DNA of 32,067 bases from NCBI GenBank assembly GCA_902565325.1, contig CACFEM010000004.1, positions 1-32,067 on the forward strand. Direction: 5' to 3'. A model generated the notes under the pieces. It saw only the letters and a list, made by a program, of their open reading frames with translations, was not told the DNA's origin and made no database searches. Position numbers and translations under genes: made by a program. The DNA is from an uncultured Pelagibacteraceae bacterium. Its GTDB lineage: Bacteria > Pseudomonadota > Alphaproteobacteria > Pelagibacterales > Pelagibacteraceae. This document shows positions 25,352 to 32,067 of the stretch, piece by piece (within the stretch, counting starts at the first letter, position 1; every line of letters starts with the position of its first letter).

Positions 25352-25942
25352 TTAATTTAATGGTATAGAATTTTCATGTTTATTTTCCTGGTATTGATTT
25401 GATAAAGCTTGATATTTTTTTTTAATTTCGTCTAATTGTTTTAAAACATCTTCTTTTTTTGAAGTAGGTAAATTCTCAATAAGTAAATTTATATTTTGAC
25501 TTTTCCAATAGGAATTTTCTTTATTATATTCTCCATCGTTAATTTTAAATACTTCTTTGAGTATATTTAAATCGTGAGGAATTTTAAATTGATCATTTGT
25601 TTCAGTATACGGAAACACATAATAAAAATTATCAAATCCAGAAAAAGTAATCCCACTCAAGCACATGCTACAAGGCTCATGTGAACTTAAGAAGATGCAG
25701 TCTTTTTCATTTGGTCTTGTATTTGCATCTAATTCATAAAATTTTTTAAGAGTATGCATTTCTCCATGCCACAATGGATTTTCTATTTCATTGTTTGTGT
25801 CTGCAACTACAAGAGATAAATCATCTTTTTTAATTATTGCTGCACCAAATATTTTACTACCTCTAGCAACACCTTGTTCAGTTAAGGGTAAAATTTCTTT
25901 TGAAAATATATTTAATATTTTTTCTAGGGCTTTTTCATTCAT
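25352..25942 (-). CDS. CDA-fold nucleoside/nucleobase deaminase
   Basis: This 196-residue protein is the first gene of the importer operon. The zinc site is WHGEMHTLKK (His59, Glu61) and PCSMC (Cys91, Cys94). It is longer and clearly different from guaD at 18748-19218; the C-terminal 75 residues are helical, Lys/Asn-rich and match nothing I recognise. Being co-transcribed with the importer, it probably deaminates the imported substrate or a product of it (guanine, cytosine, adenine derivatives or a nucleoside). The exact substrate cannot be read from the sequence. Confidence 0.8.
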   Translation of the reverse strand: MNEKALEKILNIFSKEILPLTEQGVARGSKIFGAAIIKKDDLSLVVADTNNEIENPLWHGEMHTLKKFYELDANTRPNEKDCIFLSSHEPCSMCLSGITFSGFDNFYYVFPYTETNDQFKIPHDLNILKEVFKINDGEYNKENSYWKSQNINLLIENLPTSKKEDVLKQLDEIKKKYQALSNQYQENKHENSIPLN

Positions 25943-26067
25943 ATGCTTGAACCATCAAATAAAGAACACAATTGTTACTATAATTAAACTCAAATTAATA
26001 AGAAATAAATTATTAATACAACTTTAAAGTTAGTAATTTATTAAACAAAAAATGTTAATTTAAACTT
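25943..26067. promoter_or_regulatory. divergent promoter region, importer operon versus lipoprotein gene
   Basis: This 125-base AT-rich spacer must carry promoters in both directions. A perfect 12-base palindrome, AACTTTAAAGTT, lies at 26020-26031. TATAAT on the plus strand (near 25979-25984) is a possible -10, without a clear -35. Nothing resembling a structured leader is seen on the minus side before the deaminase gene. Confidence 0.3.
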
Positions 26068-26373
26068 ATGATAAAATTAAAATCAGCAGTAAGCCTTCTA
26101 ATTATCATTCTTTTTTTTTCAGGGTGTCAAACTGTTAAAGATAAAACAGATGCTATTGTTGAAAAAGAAAATGAAAAATTAAGTAAATTTCTTGGAAAAT
26201 CAGCTAGCGAACTTCAGATGGAGCTTGGAAAACCAGACGAGGACTTTAAAAATGCTAAAGGGAATTTTGAGTTTGTTTATAATAGTAAAAAATATCTTGT
26301 TCCATGTGAGCGAAGGTTTGAAATAAATTCAGAAAATATAGTTGTGGGTTTTGTTTCAAACGGGTGTTTTTAA
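26068..26373 (+). CDS. small lipoprotein of unknown function
   Basis: This 101-residue protein has a signal and lipobox FSGC that puts the lipidated Cys at residue 20. A short charged helix (about 24-40) follows, then a domain with LGKPD and a closing pair of cysteines (Cys79 and Cys100) that could form a disulfide. The stretch LGKSASELQMELGKPD resembles the start of SmpA/BamE-like small lipoprotein domains, but the match is too short to name a family. It stands alone between the importer operon and the NCS2 gene, on the same strand as the latter with a 137-base gap. Confidence 0.8.
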   Translation: MIKLKSAVSLLIIILFFSGCQTVKDKTDAIVEKENEKLSKFLGKSASELQMELGKPDEDFKNAKGNFEFVYNSKKYLVPCERRFEINSENIVVGFVSNGCF

Positions 26374-26465
26374 ATTTATTGGTTTAAATAAATCTGTTCA
26401 TTATAGGTTTTTTTTACTATTTTAAATGGAGTTATTCTAAACTACTTAGTTTTTTTATATTAATT

Positions 26466-26510
26466 CATAATCAGTAATGTAACGTCTATTTAGTTAACGA
26501 CGGAGGTTAT
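26466..26510 (+). promoter_or_regulatory. candidate purine-sensing leader (possible NMT1/xanthine-I-like riboswitch) with embedded ribosome site
   Basis: CATAAT at 26466-26471 is a plausible -10, so the leader would begin near 26478 and be about 33 bases long. In it CGTC (26483-26486) pairs with GACG (26499-26502) around a 12-base loop, and GTAA (26479-26482) can pair with TTAT (26507-26510). GAGG of the Shine-Dalgarno sequence (26503-26506) is left as a one-sided internal loop. This stem/junction/stem layout with the ribosome site in the junction is what a translational riboswitch would look like. Xanthine/urate-binding NMT1 RNAs are known upstream of NCS2 permeases, but I could not verify the consensus from memory. 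Confidence 0.35.
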
Positions 26511-27833
26511 ATGGCTTCAAGAAAAACAAAAGTGGGCTCTACAAACAGTCCAGACAAGAAACTTCCATTAAATAAATCCATACCTTTAGGAATTCAGCAC
26601 GTACTAGCAATGTTTGCTGGTAATATAACTGTTCCTATTATTGTGGCTGGAGTTTTTGGTCAAACGCCGGAACAAAAAATATTTTTGATTCAAATGGCTT
26701 TGTTTGTTGCGGGTGTTGCAACAATTATCCAAACAGTTGGATACAAAGAAATTGGTGCAAGACTTCCTATTGTTCAAGGAACCAGTTTTGCATTTATACC
26801 AATCATGCTACCATTTAAAGCAGCAGGATTAGGTGCAGTATTTACAGCAGCGTTCATTGGAGGAATTTTTCAAATTTTCATTGGAAAAGTTTTAAAACCA
26901 ATAAGACATCTATTCCCACCATTAGTCACAGGTATAGTTGTTCTAATGATTGGATTTAGTTTGCTTAAAGTCGGTTTTATGTATGCAGGTGGAGGTGGAT
27001 GGTTAATGAATAATAAACCTGAAATCTTTGCAAATGCAAATCATTTAACGGTTGCCGCTTCAGTGTTCATAGTTGCTATCTTTTTCAATCTTAGAGGTAA
27101 AGGAATGGCTTCTGCAGCTTCAATTTTGATTGGAATAGTAGCTGGCTTCATAGTTGCAGCAGCACTAGGAATGGTTAACTATGGTAAAATTGCATCTGCA
27201 TCATGGTTTGCATTTCCAATGCCACTTCAATATGGAATTGATTTTGTGCCTGGTGCAATAATTCTAATGTTGTTTATGTCAATTGTTACAACGATTGAAA
27301 CAATTGGAGACATAAGTGCTACTACAATGGGTGGTGCTAAACGAGAAGCAACGGATAAAGAAATATCAGGTGGAATTATGGCAGATGGTGTTGGTACTGC
27401 ATTTGGTGCAATATTTAATGCGATGCCAAATACATCCTATTCACAAAATGCTGGACTAGTTGCGTTTACAGGAGTGGTAAGTAGGCACGTTGGAACTATT
27501 GCAGGAATAGTATTAGTTCTAATGGGATTATTTCCAAAATTAGGTGGAATAATCGCAGCAATGCCAGAGTCGGTGATTGGTGGAGCAGCAATTATTATGT
27601 TTGGTATGATCGTAGCTGCTGGTATTAAATTGATTTCAAGGGCAGAAATGGATCAAAGAAATTTATTAATCTTAGCTCTTTCTTTGTCTTTTGGAATTGG
27701 AATGTCATTGCTACCAGACTTTGTGAAAAATATTCCAGATTTTGGAATAAGTTTAAAATTACTTTTAACAACTGGACTTATACCTGCTGGATTATTAGCA
27801 TTTGTTTTAAATGCTATAATGGCAAAGAAATAA
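26511..27833 (+). CDS. NCS2-family xanthine/urate permease
   Basis: This 440-residue transporter has about 14 membrane segments. The NAT signature is QNAGLVAFTG (residues 312-321), the Gln-Asn...Thr-Gly form seen in xanthine and urate carriers rather than the form of uracil carriers. GIQHVLAMFAGN near the N-terminus has the His30 that corresponds to the essential His of XanQ, and TIETIGD (261-267) has the conserved Glu. It should bring xanthine or urate in with protons to feed the XdhAB-PuuD pathway encoded 6 kb away. It is preceded by GGAGG at 5 bases from the ATG, a strong site that is rare in this window, and is followed by a hairpin terminator. Confidence 0.92.
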   Translation: MASRKTKVGSTNSPDKKLPLNKSIPLGIQHVLAMFAGNITVPIIVAGVFGQTPEQKIFLIQMALFVAGVATIIQTVGYKEIGARLPIVQGTSFAFIPIMLPFKAAGLGAVFTAAFIGGIFQIFIGKVLKPIRHLFPPLVTGIVVLMIGFSLLKVGFMYAGGGGWLMNNKPEIFANANHLTVAASVFIVAIFFNLRGKGMASAASILIGIVAGFIVAAALGMVNYGKIASASWFAFPMPLQYGIDFVPGAIILMLFMSIVTTIETIGDISATTMGGAKREATDKEISGGIMADGVGTAFGAIFNAMPNTSYSQNAGLVAFTGVVSRHVGTIAGIVLVLMGLFPKLGGIIAAMPESVIGGAAIIMFGMIVAAGIKLISRAEMDQRNLLILALSLSFGIGMSLLPDFVKNIPDFGISLKLLLTTGLIPAGLLAFVLNAIMAKK

Positions 27834-27843
27834 TTAATTTAAA

Positions 27844-27867
27844 CTTGTGGGGAGAAATCCCCACAAG
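27844..27867. terminator. strong hairpin between NCS2 permease and hsp20
   Basis: Ten perfect pairs, CTTGTGGGGA (27844-27853) with TCCCCACAAG (27858-27867), close a GAAA tetraloop on the plus strand. It sits 10 bases after the NCS2 stop and 13 bases after the end of hsp20 on the minus strand. The plus side lacks a T-run directly after the stem; the minus side continues TTTAAATTAATTATTT, so it may work best as the hsp20 terminator or as a transcript-end stabiliser for both. Confidence 0.75.
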
Positions 27868-27880
27868 CAAGGTTTAAGAC

Positions 27881-28327
27881 TTATTTAATTTCAATAAGTT
27901 TCTTTTTTTTATGCTCTGGAATTATTCTTTCACAAGATATTGTTAAAAGACCATCTTTAAGCTCAGCACCATTAACTTTTACATCATCAGCTATAGTGAA
28001 TGATCTTGCAAATTGTCTTTGAGAAATACCTTTATGAATAATTTCTCCATTAACATCACTGTTTTCAGACTTATTAACTTGTTTTGTTCTAACTGTTAAT
28101 AAATTTTCCTCGAACTCAACCTCAACGTCTTTTTTGCTAAAGCCAGCTAATGCTACTTCAATTGCATAGTTGTCTTTGCCTGTCTTTCGTATGTTGTATG
28201 GTGGATAATTTGACTGCATCGTCAAATTCCCATTTCCCAACATATTTTCAAATTGGTCGAACATATCATCAAAACCAATTGAAAAAGGTCTAAGTGAGTT
28301 AAATATAGATAGATCCTTACTTGTCAT
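27881..28327 (-). CDS. hsp20: Hsp20 small heat-shock protein (IbpA type)
   Basis: This 148-residue ATP-independent chaperone holds unfolding proteins for refolding. The start FDDMFDQFENML is the usual IbpA-like N-terminus. The alpha-crystallin domain covers about residues 42-135, with YAIEVALAGFSKKDVEV and the conserved late strand GLLTI (126-130). The C-terminal tail RIIPEHKKKK...IEIK holds an I-x-I-like element. It is a single gene with a leader that carries two hairpins (see the separate entries), and it is convergent with the NCS2 permease gene. Confidence 0.95.
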   Translation of the reverse strand: MTSKDLSIFNSLRPFSIGFDDMFDQFENMLGNGNLTMQSNYPPYNIRKTGKDNYAIEVALAGFSKKDVEVEFEENLLTVRTKQVNKSENSDVNGEIIHKGISQRQFARSFTIADDVKVNGAELKDGLLTISCERIIPEHKKKKLIEIK

Positions 28328-28381
28328 AATATCCTCCTTTGTTAAGCAAGTTTATTTTGTAAGCCCCATTAGGCGACTTAC
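28328..28381 (-). promoter_or_regulatory. ROSE-like RNA thermometer in the hsp20 leader
   Basis: On the minus strand the ribosome site AGGAGG (28338-28333) is preceded by TTGCT (28349-28345) across a 6-base loop. TTGCT fits the ROSE anti-Shine-Dalgarno core U(U/C)GCU, which pairs with AGGA leaving the G unpaired; AATA (28356-28353) can close with TATT (28331-28328). A second hairpin, GTAAGTCGC with GGGGCTTAC (28381-28359), lies upstream. ROSE elements are established in alphaproteobacterial hsp20 leaders, so position, core and layout agree. The call is from pattern only. Confidence 0.55.
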
Positions 28382-28384
28382 AAA

Positions 28385-28416
28385 TTTTATGTAGTAATTG
28401 TTTGTTTTTTTTCAAG
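28385..28416 (-). promoter_or_regulatory. candidate RpoH (sigma-32)-type promoter of hsp20
   Basis: CTTGAA (28416-28411, minus strand) matches the -35 of heat-shock promoters. CATAAAA (28391-28385) is the best -10 candidate, at a spacing of 19 bases, slightly longer than usual and only a partial match. A transcript from here would include both leader hairpins. Confidence 0.3.
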
Positions 28417-28454
28417 GACCTAAATTTTAAAAATATGATAATTTTATTCTAATC

Positions 28455-29105
28455 ATGAAAAAAATTTTCATTTTATTTTTCACTTTTTTTTGCTTTTTTT
28501 CAGCTAGTGCTGATCAAGAAATAATTGATCTAATTGAGATTAAATTAGATGAAATTGGAAAATTTGAGTTACCACAATCCTACCCTGATGGATTAATTAA
28601 TACTACTCTCAAAGAGTGTAAGATTGATAATTTTCACTGCATTAAGACAAAATCAATAGACGAAATGACAAAGAGATTTAAAAGATCAAAAAAATATAAC
28701 GATAGGAATCCAGGCAGCCAAATATATGCAATGGCATTATATGAGATTTATTACTTGTCAAAACTTAAGGATTCACAAAACAGTTTAAGAATTTTCAAGG
28801 AAAATTGGCCAAAAAAAATTGTTAATGGAAAAAAAATCTCATCTTTAATAAAAAATAATGAAACTAGAAAAATTATGAGAGAGGCGCTCGGTATAACTAT
28901 CGATCAAAGTCCAGAAGAGGCAATTAAAACTTATTGGGTTATAGGAGATTATCTACAGAAAGGTAAACCAAAATCCATCAAAGTTGATAATGCATTTAAA
29001 AAAAGAGAACGTTTATTGTCAGAATATAAATCAACTATTGGATTTTTAAAAAAAAGAATTGAAAAGAAAAAGATTAATAAACTTTATGAATATTTAGAAA
29101 ATTAA
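28455..29105 (+). CDS. exported protein of unknown function
   Basis: This 216-residue protein has a signal peptide of about 19 residues (many Phe, ending SASA-DQ). The mature part is mostly helical and rich in Lys, with two cysteines close together (CKIDNFHC, residues 54-61) that could form a disulfide. I recognise no family. One base separates its stop from the start of the large repeat protein downstream, and both are exported, so they are probably expressed together and may act together in the periplasm. TATGAT at 28434-28439 is a possible -10. Confidence 0.8.
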   Translation: MKKIFILFFTFFCFFSASADQEIIDLIEIKLDEIGKFELPQSYPDGLINTTLKECKIDNFHCIKTKSIDEMTKRFKRSKKYNDRNPGSQIYAMALYEIYYLSKLKDSQNSLRIFKENWPKKIVNGKKISSLIKNNETRKIMREALGITIDQSPEEAIKTYWVIGDYLQKGKPKSIKVDNAFKKRERLLSEYKSTIGFLKKRIEKKKINKLYEYLEN

Positions 29106-29106
29106 T

Positions 29107-31437
29107 ATGATAAATTTACTATTTAAAATTTTGTTTTTTACTTTTTTATTAACTTATTCTTATGCGAATATTGATGATAAAATTAATAAAGATTTAAGTA
29201 AATCATTCAAAAAATATGAAAAAGAAATACAAAAAATTCAAAATAAAATTTCCAATTTAAAAAAAAGCCAATCAAAAGATGTTCAAAAAATTGATCTAAG
29301 TCTTAAAGAATTAGACAAACTGGTAGATTTTTCTAAAAAAAATTTAAGTTTAGATAAACAAGATATATTGTTAGACAGTCTAAATTTAATTGATCTTTAT
29401 ATTAAAGATATATCAAAAATAATTCCTAAAGAAATAGTAAGAGAAGTACCTGAAAATGAAAGTAACTCCATGAATGATGAAACGCTTAAAGTCATGATGC
29501 AATTAAGCTCCTCCTCCCAATCTAAAAAACAAAAAAATAATTTAAAAATTTTAGATAGCATTAAAAGCTTAGAGGATGCTGGAATAGATATAAATTTAAT
29601 TAATGAAAGTTTAAAAGAATTAGACATTGATAATTCAATACCAAGTGGAGAAGAAATTGCTTCAATTCCAAAAGATGAGTTCAAACCTGATGACTCTGGT
29701 GAGATTAGACCACCAAAATATAATCCACTTGATCCTAACCAAGATAGATTAAAAGATTTTGCAACAGTCAGAACATTGCAGCACTATGATTATAGTTGGG
29801 AAAAAAATAATTATAGAATTTCAGTTGGAACACCAGTTGATGAAGCACTGGATGTTAAACAAGCAGTTTATGATGAGGCGATCAAATTTGGTTTTAGTGA
29901 GGATAAAGCAAACATATTGGCAAGCAATGCTTATTCAGCATATTACGATATGTGGTTTCATGGTTCGGAAATTGTCGAACAAACTCGAGCTTCTGGAGGA
30001 TCATGGGAAGAATCTGATGCCGCATTAGATAAATGGTTACTAGATCCTAATAATCAATTTAATAAATGGGCTTTAAATTTTTATAGAATAGATGATCCTG
30101 AAGATGAGCATCTTCCAAATCCGGAAGCATTAAAAGATTGGTTTTCAAAAATTGGAGATGGTGAAATAGAAACTTATGAATTATCAGAAGATAGATTAAA
30201 TAAAGAAGCTATGGCAAGGACTGTCAGTTATTTAGCGCAAGATTTTATGCCTGGACAAGGAGAAGGAGAGGGTAACCCATATAGTGAAGCAGATGAGGTA
30301 GCAGAAATTGTAAAAAAATTAGCCATTGATAGAGGTTTTTCTGATGAAGAGGCCGACATACTTGGGGCTAATGCTGCATCAACATATTTAGATATTTGGC
30401 TAGATGGAACTTATGTGATGGAGAAAGCTTTAGCAGCTGGAAAAACTTATGATGAGGCAGATTTAGCAGTAGAAAAATGGGCGATGGATCCAAATAATAA
30501 TTATACTGATTGGTTTGAAAGATGGGGAGAAGCAGATCCAGAAAAAGATTGGATTCCTGACGAAAGTACATTCGGAGCATATTTAGACACGTTAAGAGGA
30601 AAAGAAATATTAAAATTTGATCCCTCAGAAACTAGAGCTGACTTAGAAATAAGCATGAGAGTTTACGAAAATATTAATTACAATACTGACACAGGTGAAT
30701 GGGAAGGTGATGTTTTTGATGAAGCTAAAAAAGTTTCTGATGCATTTTATGATAGAGCTATAAATGAATTTGAGTACTCAGAAGATGATGCAGAAAAAAT
30801 AAGAAGAAATGTCTGGAATAATTATGTAGATACTTGGACTGAAGGCACATATGTATCTGAAAGTGTGAGATATAGAGGAGGAAGTTGGGAAGATGCAGAT
30901 GCTGCAGTTGAAAAATGGTATAGCTCAAGTAAATATAAAAATTACTGGAGGCAAAATGAGAAAGCATGGGGCATTACAATTGAGGAAGATGAGAATGGCA
31001 ATATTATAATTTCAACAAAACCAGTTATATTCGCAGGACTTTTCAAAGATGAACCAACATTAAAAAATACTTCATTAGATAACAACTATTCAAATAAATC
31101 TTTAGATGAGATTAAATCTGATTTGGAAAAAAAATATTTAGAAAACGGCAATATGTCTGAAGAAGTAAAACAAAAATTAATAGATGGAGAACTAGCTAGG
31201 ATTGCTGATCACATTTTTAAATATCAAGATATAGATTTAAAATCTTTGACAGAAGGAGAGCTCAAAGAAGCTATAGCTGAGGCAGCAAACGCAACTGGTG
31301 AAGCAATTGAAGGTACTGTTGCTGGTTCTGGTCAGGGTTTAAATCCAAGCACAGGACCTACTTTTGGAGCAGGTGAAAATGATCCAAATGCTGCTACCTG
31401 TTTGGGATGCAAACAAATTGATCCCGAGGGAGATTAA
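29107..31437 (+). CDS. large exported protein with three internal repeats, function unknown
   Basis: This 776-residue protein has a signal peptide (about residues 1-20), then a Lys/Leu-rich helical, possibly coiled-coil region (21-115) and a linker. Three related cores follow near residues 245-320, 395-469 and 538-614. Each has an acidic helix, a G-F-S-E/D-E/D-K/E-A-type turn (poorly kept in the third), a Y-x-D-x-W-x-x-G segment, and a D-E/A-A-x-x-K-W end with DPNN in the first two. The C-terminus is Gly-rich with CLGC at 765-768. The repeat part is acidic, with Asp-rich turns that could bind calcium. I recognise no family. It overlaps the oligopeptidase gene end by 4 bases. Confidence 0.85.
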   Translation: MINLLFKILFFTFLLTYSYANIDDKINKDLSKSFKKYEKEIQKIQNKISNLKKSQSKDVQKIDLSLKELDKLVDFSKKNLSLDKQDILLDSLNLIDLYIKDISKIIPKEIVREVPENESNSMNDETLKVMMQLSSSSQSKKQKNNLKILDSIKSLEDAGIDINLINESLKELDIDNSIPSGEEIASIPKDEFKPDDSGEIRPPKYNPLDPNQDRLKDFATVRTLQHYDYSWEKNNYRISVGTPVDEALDVKQAVYDEAIKFGFSEDKANILASNAYSAYYDMWFHGSEIVEQTRASGGSWEESDAALDKWLLDPNNQFNKWALNFYRIDDPEDEHLPNPEALKDWFSKIGDGEIETYELSEDRLNKEAMARTVSYLAQDFMPGQGEGEGNPYSEADEVAEIVKKLAIDRGFSDEEADILGANAASTYLDIWLDGTYVMEKALAAGKTYDEADLAVEKWAMDPNNNYTDWFERWGEADPEKDWIPDESTFGAYLDTLRGKEILKFDPSETRADLEISMRVYENINYNTDTGEWEGDVFDEAKKVSDAFYDRAINEFEYSEDDAEKIRRNVWNNYVDTWTEGTYVSESVRYRGGSWEDADAAVEKWYSSSKYKNYWRQNEKAWGITIEEDENGNIIISTKPVIFAGLFKDEPTLKNTSLDNNYSNKSLDEIKSDLEKKYLENGNMSEEVKQKLIDGELARIADHIFKYQDIDLKSLTEGELKEAIAEAANATGEAIEGTVAGSGQGLNPSTGPTFGAGENDPNAATCLGCKQIDPEGD

Positions 31438-32067
31438 AGTTTTTCTGTAATTTTAAGTGCAAAAGCATAGTCAATAGCAATTTCTTCTATTGCACCATCT
31501 CTTCCAGATTTTCCACCATGACCTGCGTTCATTTCTGTTTTCAATAAAAGTAAATTATTATCAGTTTTGTAATCTCTTAGTTTGGCTGTGAATTTTGCAG
31601 GTTCATCAAATAAAACTCTATTATCACTTAAACTTGTTGTAATAAAAATATGTGGATAATCCATTTTTTTAATATTGTTGTAGGGTGCATAAGAATAAAT
31701 ATAATCAAAGTGCTCTTTATTCTCTTTTGCATTTCCAAATTCGTCAAATTCTCCCACAGTTAAAGGTAAAGAATGATCTAGATTTGTCGTTAAAGAATCT
31801 ACAAAAGGAACAGCCATAATAATTCCTAAAAATAATTCAGGAGACTGATTGACTACAGCTCCCATTAACAATCCTCCAGCCGATCCACCCATTCCAATAA
31901 TATTTCCTTTTGACGTATAATTCTTTTTGATCAAATATTTTGCTGCGTAAATATAATCTTCAAAAGTATTTTTTTTGTTTGTTAATTTTCCTTCTTTCCA
32001 CCATTTCATACCTTTTTCCATACCACCTCTAATGTGAGCTGTGGCCCAAATTATATCTCTATTTATT
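31434..32067 (-). CDS. ptrB: oligopeptidase B / prolyl oligopeptidase family, C-terminal part (5' end outside window)
   Basis: The visible 210 residues are the catalytic domain of an S9A peptidase. ATAHIRGG leads in, GGSAGG holds the catalytic Ser, LSDNRV the Asp and NAGHGGKSGR the His. This set, with SYAPYNNI and YPHIFITT, is typical of oligopeptidase B, which cuts small peptides after basic residues. The ATG at 32021 is internal: the frame runs open to the window edge, and the upstream residues (IIWATAHIRGG) belong to the domain. The N-terminal beta-propeller should lie beyond the window. Confidence 0.9.
   Translation of the reverse strand, partial: INRDIIWATAHIRGGMEKGMKWWKEGKLTNKKNTFEDYIYAAKYLIKKNYTSKGNIIGMGGSAGGLLMGAVVNQSPELFLGIIMAVPFVDSLTTNLDHSLPLTVGEFDEFGNAKENKEHFDYIYSYAPYNNIKKMDYPHIFITTSLSDNRVLFDEPAKFTAKLRDYKTDNNLLLLKTEMNAGHGGKSGRDGAIEEIAIDYAFALKITEKL

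Noticed and set aside
26384..26403. Terminator after the small lipoprotein gene (ATTTATT/AATAAAT hairpin)
   Set aside because: The stem is AT-only, and no T-run follows it directly; it is expected by chance in this composition.
26374..26510. Classical purine (guanine/adenine) riboswitch before the NCS2 gene
   Set aside because: The three-way junction with its two kissing loops is not present; only a short rod-like fold can be drawn.
29397..29684. Minus-strand open frame within the large repeat protein gene
   Set aside because: It is antisense to a gene with a signal peptide and clear repeats and has no family features; it is a shadow frame.
32019..32021. ATG as the start of a 195-residue hydrolase
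   Set aside because: The upstream frame encodes the conserved AHIRGG segment of oligopeptidase B up to the window edge, so the gene is partial.

Overview
The window is a gene-dense, AT-rich (my estimate is about 30% G+C) piece of a bacterial chromosome. Intergenic gaps are at most about 137 bases, and start/stop overlaps of 1-4 bases are frequent. The protein families, the alphaproteobacterial style of the purine genes and the extreme packing suggest a streamlined marine alphaproteobacterium of the SAR11/Pelagibacterales type. That assignment is inferred from composition and gene style only; no rRNA or other marker gene is present. I see no tRNA, rRNA, CRISPR array, insertion sequence or phage gene, and no stretch over 300 bases without a gene.

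Layout. (1) 1-3156: the end of an amgK-like sugar kinase, murU, a convergent gpmA, a VanZ-like membrane protein and a lytic-transglycosylase-like lipoprotein; apart from gpmA this is a cell-wall recycling and remodelling group. (2) 3153-7275 (minus): an RND efflux pump with an unusually short adaptor that lacks the alpha-hairpin. (3) 7279-11275: housekeeping and stress genes (mercaptopyruvate sulfurtransferase, MsrA, EamA transporter, AlkA-type glycosylase, DUF1330 protein, GT17-like glycosyltransferase). (4) 11412-20667: a complete purine catabolic cluster. Minus-strand puuE-allA-alc-uraD diverges from plus-strand uraH-xdhA-xdhB-guaD-puuD-like-phosphoribosyltransferase, with a small cytochrome c next to puuE. 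(5) 20719-25942 (minus): an operon of a CDA-fold deaminase, a double-NBD ABC ATPase, two permeases and a BMP/PnrA-type binding protein, which looks like a nucleoside or nucleobase importer. (6) 26068-27833: a small lipoprotein and an NCS2 xanthine/urate-type permease whose Shine-Dalgarno site sits in a foldable leader. (7) 27881-31437: an Hsp20 gene with a ROSE-like leader and two exported proteins of unknown function, the larger with three internal repeats. (8) 31434-32067: the 3' part of an oligopeptidase B gene.

How the genes work together. The ABC system and the NCS2 permease can supply purines. GuaD turns guanine into xanthine and XdhAB turns xanthine into urate. The membrane PuuD-like protein oxidises urate to 5-hydroxyisourate. 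UraH and UraD then give S-allantoin, PuuE gives allantoate, Alc gives ureidoglycolate plus urea, and AllA gives glyoxylate plus urea. The phosphoribosyltransferase offers the opposite, salvage route. The PuuD-like protein lacks the C-terminal cytochrome c domain of the described enzyme, and a free periplasmic cytochrome c is encoded at the other end of the cluster, so the enzyme may be split. No transcription factor gene is seen anywhere in the window, which makes the two candidate RNA control elements (before the NCS2 permease and before hsp20) more interesting.
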